A DNA stretch of 64,000 bases from Apium graveolens (GCF_009905375.1 NC_133647.1:175831939-175895938), one strand, 5' to 3'; shown: positions 25,150 to 37,244, counted from the first letter of the stretch. Program-made: numbers and translations. The notes: generated by a model not told the origin, from the letters alone.

Positions 25150-25157
25150 ACGGTACC

Positions 25158-25705
25158 ACTAATCAAGGAGGTCGTCTTCCCCGAGTTCTACTCACAGTTG
25201 GCACCAGAATTTGTTTCCTGAATTATGTTTGGACCTCTCAACCATTTTGACCCCAGTGTATGTGACTTACGCTTGGGTTCTGCACGAAGCCATGATCCAT
25301 ACGCCTTCTCAATATTAACTCATGTTCCTTCAAATAGTTTTGCACATAATTTCTCCCCATGGCCAATCATTCCACAGATAAAACAAAATATGAGAATTTC
25401 CTCATATTTAAAATTAACCCAACACCAGTTTTCTGCTGATTTTTTAAGCTTCATTCTCCATTTGATTGGAATATCCAAAGGTATGGAGACCCGAATTATC
25501 AAATACTCTCGCCAAACACCAACGAAATTGTTCGTGTCACTCTCTATGAATTTACCAATATAGTTGCCCACATCCGTAACCTCCAAGTGATATAAAACCC
25601 GCACTCATGTCATGAAGCTGAACCCATGTTCCATTAAGAGAGATACTATATAGAAGTTGCAACTAATCATTCAAGAGTAGATAATTTCTTATTCCAAACC
25701 ACATC
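25158..25705 (-). pseudogene. LINE ORF1, N-terminal/zinc-knuckle part
   Basis: The minus-strand frame 25320-25604 has the plant LINE ORF1 signature: VGNYIGKFIESD, a WREYLIIRVSI segment, WCWVNFKYE, and a CCHC knuckle CFICGMIGHGEKLC at about residues 74-87. A frameshift near 25590 separates it from the preceding WVQLHDMSAGFISL segment. Together with 15397-16130 it forms one LINE cut by the hAT element. ORF1 proteins bind the LINE RNA. Confidence 0.75.
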
Positions 25706-25724
25706 ATTTATATATATATATATA

Positions 25725-26055
25725 GGGGGCTACTCCAATAGAAACCAATTTATAATAGAAACTAGAAATCAAATAATTTTTTTTTAAAAAATAGTTTGAA
25801 ATATAACACATATGGTATGCAAATCGATTGTTGAAAGATGTAGAAAAATACAGTGAAATCGGATTTTAAAAAAACTTACGGTTTGACGGGAAAAATTAAA
25901 TTAAAAACGGAGGGGAAAAGCTGAAATTAGGTGTGGGAGGGTGCAGAGTAGTTGAGTGGGGTGATTTAGGGGGGACCATTAGATTAAGTAGATCTAATGG
26001 CTTAGATTGATTCCTAGTTTCTATTTTAATTTTATTTTGTATTTGATCATTCCCC
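25725..26055. mobile_element. Short MITE-like element, ~330 bp, flanked by TA repeats
   Basis: The left end reads AGGGGGCTACTCC and then an AATAGAAACTAGAAATC segment. The right end on the minus strand reads AGGGGAATGATC and then AATAGAAACTAGGAATC. The ends are therefore imperfect inverted repeats of about 50 bp. Both sides are runs of TA, so the target duplication (TA or TATATA) cannot be resolved. No coding. Confidence 0.55.
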
Positions 26056-27488
26056 TATATATATAATTTTGGTATGGTCTAGAGTTTGTAGAAGTTTGCA
26101 AATCTCCATTAAAGTATGAAAAGCAAGCATGAAGCAAAAATGTATACACATATTATTATAAATATATTTATATCTCAACAAATGATAACATAAATGTTTA
26201 CTTGAAAAATCAAATGAATTGAACTACAAATGTTCTAAATGGTGTCTATTTATTGGTGGACTTGGTTTAATTGATTGTTAATTACTTGTAGAGTTAATAC
26301 TTTTCCGGCGAATTGAAATGTGATAAAGAGAAAATATTCAATTTGGAAAGCATATTCCGTTTAACTGTGCGAGATAATCCCTTAGTTAAAATGTCAGCAA
26401 GTTGATGAGTTGTATCAACGTTATTTGCACATGTTCCCTGACAAAGTGGCATTCAATAGCAAAATGTTTAATTTTCGGATGAAATATAGGGTCCACTGCA
26501 ATTTCAAGTACAACATGACTATCACTAAAAATCGCAGTTAGATATAATTGAGGAATAAGAAATTCTTGAAGCAATAAGTGCATCAAAGCTAGATCACAAG
26601 CAGTTAACATGTTTCCAGTGCAGAAAAATTAATGATCAACAATTCAACATCAAGAATGACAAAATCGCCAGTTAAAATGACAAGTTTATTCTGCATTTAC
26701 GTATGATTGATTGCGTGTGAAAGTCACTAAATCAGTATAAAAGCTTAAGATTAGTAGCTTCATATAAGTAGTGAGAGATCAATAAGAAGATTAGGAGGGA
26801 GATTGATTATGAAATCGAGAGAGATCACGAATAGAGAGATATCAAGAATAGAACGTAAATCGCAAAGAAAATCAAATCTTAAATTACTAAGAGTTAATAT
26901 TTTATAATATTTATAAGGAACCAACTAGAACATTGTTGGACTTGCTCTTATAAGTTAAAAATTCGACTTATAAGTTAAGTCGACAAACACTCGTCGATAA
27001 ATATTTACGGTCTTAGAGCATCTCCAATAGCTTCTTAACTTGGCTCTTAACTTGGAATTTGAGGAGTATGATGATTTTTTTTCTCTCCAAGAGGCTCTTA
27101 ATTACTCTTAAATTCACCAAGAGTCTTCTATCTCTCTCTCTCTCATAAATTTTAAGAGTTTTTTCCGACTCTTAAATAATATTATTTATATATTTATGAA
27201 AACAATCTATTTATCTCTCCACTATCTTTTGTTGTTTATGAATTCAACTTCCATTTAATATTAAAATATTAATTAAAAATTTATATAAAGAGTATTATTG
27301 AAGAATAACACACATGAACTCACTAGAGTCAATATTATATATTATATTTAGAGTATAAACAGGAGTCACTTACAAATGCTCTTATAGGTGAGTAAGTCAA
27401 TGGTATGCTCATCACCAAACAAGTATAATATATAGCAAATTTTGTGTTAGCGACTTAGCGTTGATAAATCTTTGCCACGTAATAACCA
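26056..27488. other. AT-rich intergenic region with repeat scraps
   Basis: Apart from the copia RNase H scrap I see no gene. A stretch from about 27012 (GAGCATCTCCAATAG) to about 27386 (AATGCTCTTA) has the look of a common plant MITE with weak inverted ends, but the inverted match is poor. A CT microsatellite lies at about 27132-27147. Confidence 0.4.
26335..26640 (-). pseudogene. copia RNase H fragment
   Basis: Minus-strand coding shows an RNase H C-terminal segment: IFSDSHVVLEIAVDP, IFHPKIKHFAIECHFVREHV, then in another frame THQLADILTKGLSRTV and LSKLNI. It is a ~300-bp scrap of a copia element unrelated to the large one at the left. The sequence is short and frameshifted. Confidence 0.7.
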
Positions 27489-27496
27489 CTAGAAAT

Positions 27497-27690
27497 CTCT
27501 GTTATAGAAATCGGGCGATTTTTCAGAAATCAGGCGATTTTTCGAAAATCGCTGATAAATCGCTCAAAAATTGGTCAAAAATATTTGTCCGATTTGACCG
27601 ATTTTCGATAAATCGCCAATTAATCATCCAATTTTTAAATCGCCGATTACCTCAACCGAATAGTTCTGATTTCCGAAATCTGTAACACTT
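27497..27690. mobile_element. hAT MITE, 194 bp, perfect 8-bp target duplication
   Basis: CTAGAAAT occurs at 27489-27496 and again at 27691-27698. The ends between them are inverted: left CTCTGTTATAGAAATCGG, right (minus strand) AAGTGTTACAGATTTCGG. The interior repeats GCGATTTTTC/AATCGC words. It resembles the 615-bp element at 44890. It lies about 290 bp upstream of the complex I gene start, so it is part of that gene's upstream region. Confidence 0.75.
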
Positions 27691-27844
27691 CTAGAAATGA
27701 ATATTACGCAACCATACTTTATTATCTTTTCAAAAGATAATGAAATCGATATTTAGTTCCTCAACCAATTTCTCAACCATATTTTCAAAACATCAAAATC
27801 CATCTCTCTCGGAATAAAAAGTCGGGCCAGAATAAAAAAACCCA

Positions 27845-27850
27845 GGCCCA
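27845..27850. promoter_or_regulatory. Site II-type element upstream of the complex I gene
   Basis: GGCCCA (TGGGCC on the minus strand), about 130 bp upstream of the start codon. TGGGCY site II elements are known in promoters of plant nuclear genes for respiratory-chain proteins. A telo-box-like AAACCCTA lies at 28101-28108 at the start of intron 1. A single six-base match is weak by itself, but position and gene type fit. Confidence 0.45.
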
Positions 27851-27979
27851 TATTGCAAACTCAAAGTCCGCTGTGACTATAATATCCAAACACAAAAAGC
27901 TGAATAAATAAATCACACACTCCCCGCTGAATCACGGATCATTTCATTTCATTTCCTCGCTCTCATCATCCAATTTTCA

Positions 27980-30900
27980 ATGGTACTCTATAATCTCCAT
28001 TCATTTCACTTTTTTTTTATTATTTCGATCCTATGAATAATATTAATTTAAGTTTAATTTGAATCGAGCATGTTTGATTTGGGATTTATTTCTTATACTA
28101 AAACCCTAGATTCCACTATTTCAATTGACCCTAGTTCGTGGGAACTTTATAACGTCTTTATTGTTATGTGTATGTGTACAAACATTATAATTTACTGTAT
28201 TGTTTCTTTGTTTTTGATTAATCTATTTTCGAGTAATTGGTAGAATTATTGGGGAGGAAGGGAGAAATGATTGTTGATGACTTGTGATTTTCTGGTTTTT
28301 TGGTCATTTTGGAGGATTAGGATTGATGGGTAGATGTTCGTGTTTCGAAATTGTACTGGGTTTGAGTTTTTGACTATATAGGTTGTTAGGAAGATGTAGA
28401 TAAGTTTGATATGTTTTTTTAATGCGGGGTACACAAGTTAGATCGGAAGTGTTCGTTTTACCGCATTATGTGTGCGCAGAGGTTTGGCATTTGATTTTGA
28501 AGTGTTTTATTAAAATGCTGTGTTATTAATCCTTAAATCTAATTTATATAGATGTAGCAGTAAGACTAAATTCTGTGTATACCTAAGGTCAGCTGAGCGA
28601 TATTTAGTTTCGTTTGGTGATTACCTGGCCATACTTTTGTTAGCTGCACTAGCCAAGCCAGTGTTTTTTGATTTGTTGTACATCTTGGCTATGAGGCTAA
28701 AAGAAATTAAAAAAATAAAACTGACACTTGAATGATTGTCTGGTTCAACGTTGGGGTTAGAAATGACAGTTTATTTTTCGGTTTCTTAGAAATATAAAGT
28801 TTTGAGTAATTACTTTTAGATTCTATATCTTTTAAGTTATTTTTTAGCTTTCTTTCCCAACAAAGTTTAAGTATTAAGGTGTTCTTGATATAGGTGCAAA
28901 GCTTGAAACTCTTCTCCAATAACGAACACTTCTATCATGAAAATTTTCAAGTCAGTGTTTGGTTAGTTCATCTTGTGAAATAGGTGCATCAATGTACATG
29001 CCTGATGTCTCAACTCTCAGTATCTATATGAAATTTTATATAAATGGCTTTTATCAAATTGGTCGCTTTTTCCATCCAAATACTGATGTAGTGATATGGT
29101 GAATTGGTCATTTATTTAAAGGCCTTCATTCATGAGAACATAAGTTTATCACGTCTCAGTTGACTCGTGTAGCAAAAAAAATGCACATTGCACTGGGAAT
29201 TAGATGAACAATATACTTTTAGTAAGAAAAAACCCAAACCTTATGCCATGAGCTTGAACTTCCAAACGGTCTGGAACAACTATGACATCCTGTTCTTTTT
29301 TTACAAATCTTTTCTGTAACTCGTCGGCTTTCTTTCTTCTTCATTTGATTTTCCAATTATATACTAAAGGATATTTGGAACTTGATATTTGTCAATAAAT
29401 CTCAAATTGGTTCGTAATTGCAAGCTTGGTTTAATCAAAAGTGGTTTTAAGCATCTTGCTCAAATTTTCCCCATTCAGTACTAAGATTATTTGCAACTCA
29501 CTGAAGTTTGGATATCTTACATCTAAACAGTAAGTCAAAGGTTGTCGCAAGTTTGTTATTTGAGGTAGTGGTTGTCTCAGATTTGTTATTCGAAGTTTGC
29601 TATGAAAGCCAGTCAAGAACTTGCCAGTTCAGTGCGAGCATAATATTTTTTGAGTATTTTTAGTGTACATTCTTTTGTTTCATTAGTTGCTTGAGAATTG
29701 AGATGTGAGTAACTTATGTGACAAACATAAGATATTTTGGACAGGAAAAAGAAACCACATTGATAATTAACCTTTTATCTAAATTAAAATAAATAATACC
29801 ATCCTTGTGTTATCTTAATTGAGATTTGTTGAAATTTTCAAGTTTCACCTTATATAGTCAATTCCCGTATTATCTAAATCATGATTCGTTGAAAGTTGAG
29901 AAATTTTAATAGGAAAAAGTGACCTCTTTAATTATTAACCCTTTTTACATATGTATATAGTCCATCCCTGTGTTATCTTAACCAAGATTTACTGAAACTC
30001 ATAAATTTTTACCTTACTAAGGAGGTGATTTTTTTGTACCAGTTACTTGACATACTGATTTTAGTACGATACTCAAAGGCTTATTTATAAAAGTTTAATA
30101 AAGTGGATGTACTCATTCAAGACTTTAAGGAACAGTTATCCTAATTTCTATGAACTTTAGTTTGACTGCATGATGTTTGTAGTAATGTTTATTGGCAAGT
30201 AAGGTCGTTCTAATATTTGTGTAAATCTGCTATGTTTTTTATAGGCACCTATGAAGGGAATACTTTCTCTACGTAGAGCTGCATTGTTTCGGCATCACAA
30301 TGAGCATTGGGGAATGGGTAGTAGATTGTTCAGTACTCAGTCTGCAACTACTGGTACTACTCCTCAGCCTCCTCCACCACCTCCTCCTCCTGAGAAAACC
30401 CACTTTGGTGGCCTGAAAGATGAAGATCGTATTTTCACCAATGTGTATGGTTTACATGACCCGTTTCTCAAAGGTGCTTTAAAACGAGGTGATTGGCACA
30501 GAACGAAAGATCTTGTACTCAAGGGCACTGATTGGATTGTAAATGAAATGAAGAAATCTGGCCTTCGGGGACGTGGTGGTGCTGGTTTTCCATCTGGTCT
30601 AAAGTGGTCTTTTATGCCGAAGGTATCTGATGGCCGCCCTTCATATCTTGTAGTCAATGCTGATGAGAGTGAACCTGGAACTTGCAAGGACAGAGAAATC
30701 ATGCGTCACGATCCACACAAGTTACTAGAGGGATGCCTGATTGCTGGTGTGGGAATGAGGGCTAGTGCTGCATATATTTACATTAGAGGTGAATATGTGA
30801 ATGAACGACTAAATCTTGAAAAAGCTAGGCAAGAAGCTTACAAAGCTGGATATTTGGGGAAGAATGCTTGTGGATCTGGTTATGATTTTGATGTACATAT

Positions 30901-31705
30901 CCACTTTGGTGCTGGTGCCTATATATGTGGTGAAGAGACGGCACTTCTAGAGAGTCTTGAAGGAAAGCAAGGAAAACCTAGACTAAAGCCTCCTTTTCCC
31001 GCAAATGCAGGGCTTTATGGCTGCCCCACAACTGTTACAAATGTGGAAACTGTAGCAGTTTCTCCAACAATTTTAAGGCGAGGACCAGAGTGGTTTTCCA
31101 GCTTTGGCAGGAAGAACAATTCTGGTACAAAACTATTTTGCATCTCCGGTCATGTGAACAAGCCGTGTACGGTTGAAGAGGAGATGAGTATACCATTGAA
31201 GGAGCTTCTAGAGAGGCACTGTGGTGGTGTCAGAGGTGGATGGGACAATTTGCTTGCAGTAATCCCTGGTGGATCATCTGTTCCATTGATTCCTAAGAAT
31301 TTATGCGAGGATGTGCTGATGGATTTTGACGCACTCAAGGCTGTTCAATCGGGTTTGGGAACTGCAGCTGTGATTGTCATGGATAAATCGACTGATGTTG
31401 TAGATGCAATTGCAAGGCTCTCTTACTTTTACAAGCACGAGAGTTGTGGACAGTGCACACCTTGCAGGGAGGGTACAGGATGGCTATGGATGATCATGGA
31501 GAGAATGAAGGTTGGAAATGCAAAGTTGGAGGAGATTGACATGCTTCAAGAGGTCACAAAACAGATTGAAGGGCACACTATTTGTGCCTTGGGTGATGCT
31601 GCTGCCTGGCCTGTTCAGGGTCTTATCAGGCACTTTAGGCCGGAGCTTGAAAGGAGAATCAGGGAGCGAGCAGATAGGGAATTGCTGCAAGCTGCTGCCG
31701 CCTGA
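27980..31705 (+). CDS. NDUFV1: NADH dehydrogenase (ubiquinone) flavoprotein 1, 51-kDa subunit of mitochondrial complex I, spliced
   Basis: CDS is join(27980-27982, 30245-31705), 487 residues. The subunit binds NADH and FMN and starts electron entry into respiratory complex I at the matrix arm. The N-terminus looks like a mitochondrial targeting peptide (Arg-rich, SRLFSTQ), followed by a poly-proline run. Visible motifs are the nucleotide-binding [13 protein letters not shown] (about 110-122), [33 protein letters not shown], and the N3 iron-sulfur ligands in [12 protein letters not shown] (Cys 402, 405, 408) plus Cys 448 in HTICALG. Exon 2 alone would start at its own ATG (30251). I chose 27980 because ATG|GT at 27980-27984 and the acceptor TTTTTTATAG|GCACCTATG join as Met-Ala-Pro-Met, matching known plant N-termini. 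The sequence is full length with no lesions. Confidence 0.95.
27983..30244 (+). other. Intron 1 of the complex I 51-kDa gene
   Basis: It is 2262 bp, starting GTACTC and ending TTTTTTATAG, and falls directly after the start codon (phase 0). It holds no convincing ORF. An imperfect repeat around 29750-30020 has two similar segments built around TTAATTATTAACC-like and GTGTTATCTTAA words. A telo-box-like AAACCCTA sits at 28101. Long leading introns can carry expression enhancers in plants, which is inference here. Confidence 0.8.
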
Positions 31706-32524
31706 GTGACCTTATCAGGTTTGCTCTTGCCCTTTTTTCGTTGTTTAATTCTTGAGACTAACATCTGCTGGTTGTTCAGTTGACAAGTAAAGGTAGTCGT
31801 TATGCTATCCCAGCCTGACCTTTTATTTTGTTGACCATATCTAAAAGTAACAACCATGAGATTCAGTCATTCAAAATACATCTTCAATAAATTAAGAGAA
31901 CAAGAGGGTTTCTTTGTTCAGTTATCTAAAAAAATTGGTCATTCATTAAGCTGCTTACTATAACTTTGTTCGAGCTAATTCTAAGTTCTATCCCATCCAT
32001 ACAGTGGATGCATAGAGAGTCGCCCAATGTTAAGGTTTAGACTGTTCAGTGCCACTGAATAACTGATGCTTTGACCTTAGTGCTGCAAAGTAATTGCAAT
32101 GTTATTAGCAGGTCTGCACTGAGTCTGAGATTATTATGGCATTTCTGGAGTAATGTTTATTACAGGATCAGATACATGTTCAATGGTGACGGTCTCAAAT
32201 AGCGGAATTGATTGCCGTCACCTATTGATGCCTTCTTTTTTGTTATAAAATCACATAGTTTGTTTGCTTTTATTTTTTGAGCGAATTCCTTTGTTTTTGT
32301 TAGTTTATCGATACAGAGCAGGTGGGAGGAGATGTCCGTTATACCCTATTAAAAAGCTAAACTTTTAATTAGGTCTTATATGTGCCTCATTTCAACTTAC
32401 AATTTGGATACGTAAGTATCAGAAATCAAAAAAGCTTTTAACATATATGTGTTTTCATCACAAGGACCCGGGATTGACAAAATTCTAAATTGTTCTTGTT
32501 TCAGATTGCTATAAAAAATACTTA
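31706..32524 (+). other. 3' flank / probable 3' UTR of the complex I gene
   Basis: No coding. The stop codon at 31703-31705 is followed by a T-rich region. No single clear AATAAA signal close by decides the transcript end. I see nothing else. Confidence 0.4.
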
Positions 32525-33043
32525 TCTATACTATACTATACTATACTATACTATAATAACCGGAATGAGGTATAATTTGTAGTTTGGTTGACCCCTCATT
32601 TTGGTTATCCCTTTACATCACGACCGTCGGATCTTCTTCATCAAATAATCAGAGCCGTTAGATCCACATACTAATAAAATACACTCCACGAGTTTTGAGG
32701 TTCAAATCCCGTCAACAACAAATATTTATATTATTATTTATAAAGATACATATAAGTTCTCATGTTCGAATCCCGTTAACAACAAACATGTATATTATTT
32801 ATAAAAATACATATAAGTTTTCGGATTCCAATCTCTCACCGACAACAAACATTTACATTACTATTTATGAATAAGATCTCATCAATCATATACTATTTAT
32901 ACTATTTAAACCTAACTTGAAATTATAATTATATAATCATTATTTAGTATTTAATTATTTATATAGAATTTTAATAAAATTATATGAAATAAAATTAATA
33001 ATATATAAATATTAACCAAGCCCGTGCACGGGACGTAAGCTAG
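32525..33043 (+). mobile_element. Non-autonomous Helitron, 519 bp
   Basis: It starts TCTATACTATACTATAC directly after an A (32524). It ends ACGTAAGCTAG directly before a T (33044). A perfect 12-bp palindrome CCCGTGCACGGG (33021-33032) lies 7 bp before the terminal CTAG. The TC start, CTRR end, 3' hairpin and A/T insertion are all the Helitron rules. No coding. A related 5' part is at 47377. Confidence 0.85.
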
Positions 33044-34630
33044 TATATGTAATTCAAGGAATTTGTGTTGGTAATATATAATGTTCTTCTCCTCCATACA
33101 GATGCTGCATCCCATGGAATAAAGATGTAGAATGTACTCTCTGGACATGATGAAGTGAAGTTACTCAAGACGTCATCTGGAGTTAAATGTTTGTTATATT
33201 ATAATTTTTATTCTCAGGCTGCACAAAAATGAGATGCTATAATTCCTTTTTGATGTATGTGAACTAATATGCCCAGGGTAACTTGTCTGTATTGAAGATT
33301 TAAGAGCCTTCATGCTTACATTGAAATATTTTATGTTGTTAATAAGACAAATAATCGATGCTCTTCATTTACTTGATCATACTGTCATGGTCGGAACCTT
33401 CAAATTCCGAGGTGCTGGAGACTTTACCATTAAAATTAGGAGGGAGAGGGGGGGGGGGGGGGTGGGATTAATTTTAACTATTTTGTATAGTTTAACAGTA
33501 ATGTATCTGGCCAGCATAAACATGCTTTGCTATTTCAAGACATTTTTTCTGCTACAGCAGTTTTCTAGCACCTTGATGAAAAAAAACAGATTATAGAATA
33601 CCTTTTTGGGTGTTTAAAAACCGAGCTAGTATAGTCATAGTGAATCCAATCTAATATCTCTACCGAGATCCTTGAATGCAATTCTGCGCATATTCAAATT
33701 GATGTTGTTTAACACTGTCTCTTTTGAATTTACTCATTTAATCCGTTTACTGCGTTATTTGCAAAGCAAATCCTACTGGCTACCTGAAGCTCTTTCTCAA
33801 GCATTATCGTGGAAGCAACTATGAACTGTGGAGAAGTTAGGTTTTGGTGCTATAATAAGCGTATACTAGAAAAGGCGAACTTGAGATGACAGTCTAGATC
33901 TTCAAGTCTCCTGTACAATTAAGAAGGCTCGAAATGTAAAAGGGTGGTCTAAGTGTGCCAGATATCAGTTCATCGGAGATTTTTTTTATCCGTACTAAAT
34001 GTTTTTTTTTTCTGAAAGGAATTTTTTATTAAGTTGGAACTGCAATTTTATGCTCCAGTAACACTTACAGAAGAATCATATAAGCTGTCGCCTGTAGACT
34101 TAGGCCCTCACCCTTGACATCGGACCTGAGCTTTAAAGACTTTTGTCAAAATCAGTTTTTGCATACACAGCATATTTTGCACATTCGTATTAAAGGAATT
34201 CAAATTTTGAGCCACTTCAGTAAAGACCTAGCCAAGTATCTGAAACACTAATACAATATAAATCTTCTGATTGCCACCTTTTTTCAAATAAAATAAATAT
34301 TCTGATTCCAGTGTGATTTATTGTAGGTAAAATTTTATAAATTAGATAAAGGTTTAATTGAATAAGAAAAAAGTACAAACAATAATACATAATTAATTAT
34401 TAAAAATTTAAGAAGTAACAAAAGAAGCTCGCATTACATATAATATGCATTAATACATTTTATTCTCCAAATTAATTATATCCTATTCATCATATACATA
34501 TACATGTACACAATCACGGAAAATTAAAGAGAAAAAAAAATCGTTAAAATAAACATACCCTAAACTTCTTGAATTATTATGCAGGTTCCCTTTACTCCAC
34601 ATTTAGTATTAAATATTTCCCTAAGCACAC
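33044..34630. other. Intergenic region, no gene seen
   Basis: It contains a G homopolymer of 15 (33448-33462) next to GGGAGA and TGGG. Otherwise it is AT-rich with only short chance ORFs. Confidence 0.5.
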
Positions 34631-35168
34631 CTAAATAGCAAAAAAATAAACAGAATTTTATACTTCCAATAAATACTAACATAAATACAGAAGCGTTCAG
34701 ACACAAATTCCAACCTGTGTTGATAATTAATGACGTATTTGTCAATTATTCTGTCCTCATTCCATGAGTCATATCTGTACAATGCTGCAGTAGGATGAGT
34801 TGAATGTGGGTACTTTCAAGTTTCAACTTCCCGGGGCCTTAAGAAAATGATAATTAATTTATTTAGGATGTGAACAACATCAGCAAAATAGACACCAACA
34901 AGGCAACAACTATATAAAATTGTAGAGTAATCCATGCGCAAAGATAATAGGTTGGGCCGGAAGATACATTATTCTACTTGTCCTAATTAAGCTCTTTCTA
35001 TAAATAAACACTCTTTACATTTTGCATTAAAATAAAAGAAATTTATTTTTCCCAAGTAAATACTGAAATAATTACAGAAGCTTAATACACAAATTCCAAC
35101 CTGTGTCGATTCTTTTACCATAATCATACATATTCTAGCAATTCTGGATCCAGTGGTATATTTATCTT

Positions 35169-37244
35169 CTATATCAAATCAGCAAAGACCTCGTTTTCCA
35201 AATCCCCGTAGACGTGAAAGGGAAAAACCTCTTCTCCAACTCCAGGCCAGAGAGCCCTTCTAACAATCCCAATTCTGAAATCCCATAACAGAGAGTTAAA
35301 AGAAGAACCCCAATTCTGAAATAAGACTATAATCCTCTTGCCAAGAAGTTGGGAAAATCGAACCCGGCTTCCATTTTTACGTCTAAAGACGGTGTCTAGA
35401 TCCCAGAACATCTCCGGCTTCAAATTCTTCACCATTTCAATCTCTGAATCGACAGCATTAGAAAACACGAATGGGTATGCCGAAACACCACACCCTAGCA
35501 AAATGTTGGCGCCATATTTTTCGGCGAAATTTCCTTGAGGTCCAATAATCACCAGACTCGGATCTGGCTTTTGGCCTTCCAGTATTTCTTGGGGATACTC
35601 GAAGATCCTCTGCAACTGCTTACTACGATTTGTGTCTTCGAAAGGGAGAGACAGCCAAGGCATTTCCTCGAATGCTTTCCAGAACAAATCTTCATCATCC
35701 CTGCGGCCCCAAGATTTCCACCAATCATGCGGGTAAATGAGCACAACCTCAAAGTCTGCCATATTTCTAGATAACTCTTCATAAGCTGCCTTAAGTTCTA
35801 TTGTGATGTTTTTGTCATAAAGATCGGCACAAAAATATAAACCTACCACCTTATCTTCAAGGTTGTGAAGAGGTACCTGGTTTCCTTTGTTAGTGATGAG
35901 ATAATCATGCTCAGCAGAGGCCAAGATTCTTTTTATCGAAGGCTGCATTCTGGCTACATTATCTTCATATTCCAGGAATTCTATTCTTTCTTGGGTAAAA
36001 GGATAACCCGCAGCTCCATACCTACACAAAAAATCGGTGGCATCACATTGTAAAACCACACCTCTCTGGTCAATGATAAACGAGTGAGATGAAGGGTCGG
36101 AGATGCCAAATTTTGTTTGCAAGAGTTTCCTGGATTTGATGTCTGACAGCGGGATGGCAGGCCATGTAACCTTAGAAAATATTTCCAAAAATAAACTGTG
36201 AGTAGAATGCATAGACGATTGTGAGTCATACTGGCAAGTAAAATCATCCCCAACTGCAACGAAGATGATCTCAACACCGCCTATGGGCTGTAACTTACTG
36301 TAAATATCCAACAAGTGTGTTATATCGTACCTCCAAGAGCTACTTTCATTTGGTGACACAAAAAGTAAAATAATAACCTTGCCATCCAGCTCCTTGGCCT
36401 GGACCTACACAAAAAACCAGAATTCAGTATGGTATAGTGAACAAACATTAGTAAGTAAAAAATTACTCTAATATTCAAGATCAGGAGGGAAATGAGCAAG
36501 GAATAAAAATGGAGCATTCCTTCCTAAATGAGTGGATTGTAGGTTAGAGTTCTAAATAAAATGTTAGAATGGAATGAAGAAAGGAATAGAAGTTATGAAT
36601 ATATATATCCTCCCAAAACACCCCTAATAAGAGTATAATTCTATTTCTATTCTCTTCCTATTTCATTCCCATCCAAGTGAACAAAACCTAAGTCATTTAA
36701 AACCTACATTTTTTGGTCACAAATCCGTGCGTCCAAGAAAACATAAGAACACTAAACTTTGCCTACATAATCCCATAAATTATTTGAGTTAAAATAGGTA
36801 AAATAAGCAATCTTGAGGGAAAATATAAGTTTCAATCTTTAAGAGTGTAAAGCTTCAAAATTATTTAAATATCATAAATTAAGCTTATGCAAACTTATAA
36901 ATTAAAACCCTAAGTCCCTGTATTCGTTAAGAGGATGGTGGAATCTTCAGCGTAAATAATAGTTTAATTTATTAAATAAACAAACAAAACTTAAAGAAAG
37001 AACAACAAAAAACAAAGACAAATAAGAAAAAGAAATAAGACAGGGACAGGGACATGGACATACCCGTTGGTTTAGGTTGTAGTTGAAGAGGTAGTTTCTG
37101 TGAGTGGTGAATAGAAGTTTCGATAAATCGACTGTATCTCCTGTCGCAGCAACAACTTTGCTTCTCCACACTGCTCCTCTTCCTCTTTAATTTATTAACT
37201 TCGCTGCACGACGTCGTCTCTTTCCCAGACCTGGTTGTTGGCAT
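35169..37244 (-). pseudogene. Nucleoredoxin-like protein, pseudogene copy
   Basis: Same layout as the intact gene at 39831-42347: exon 1 37064-37244, exon 2 36404 down to 35169. Exon 1 has a net 2-bp loss after KQSCC that shifts the frame before the splice site. Exon 2 has lost 66 codons net from the third thioredoxin-fold domain: WD is followed by FRIGIVRR, with the MPWLIHIPF segment missing. A TAG replaces the Arg codon after FADLI, removing the last residues. The rest of exon 2 stays open for about 396 codons and is nearly identical to the intact copy, so the decay is recent. A shortened two-domain product from an internal start is possible but unproven. Confidence 0.85.

Noticed and set aside
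28520..28735. 71-codon ORF in the NDUFV1 intron
   Set aside because: No domain, inside a well-supported intron.
30364..30702. 112-codon minus-strand ORF
   Set aside because: Antisense shadow of the NDUFV1 coding sequence.
33448..33462. G-quadruplex element
   Set aside because: One 15-base G homopolymer beside short G runs. It may fold, but it may equally be a sequencing or assembly-prone homopolymer, with no functional context.
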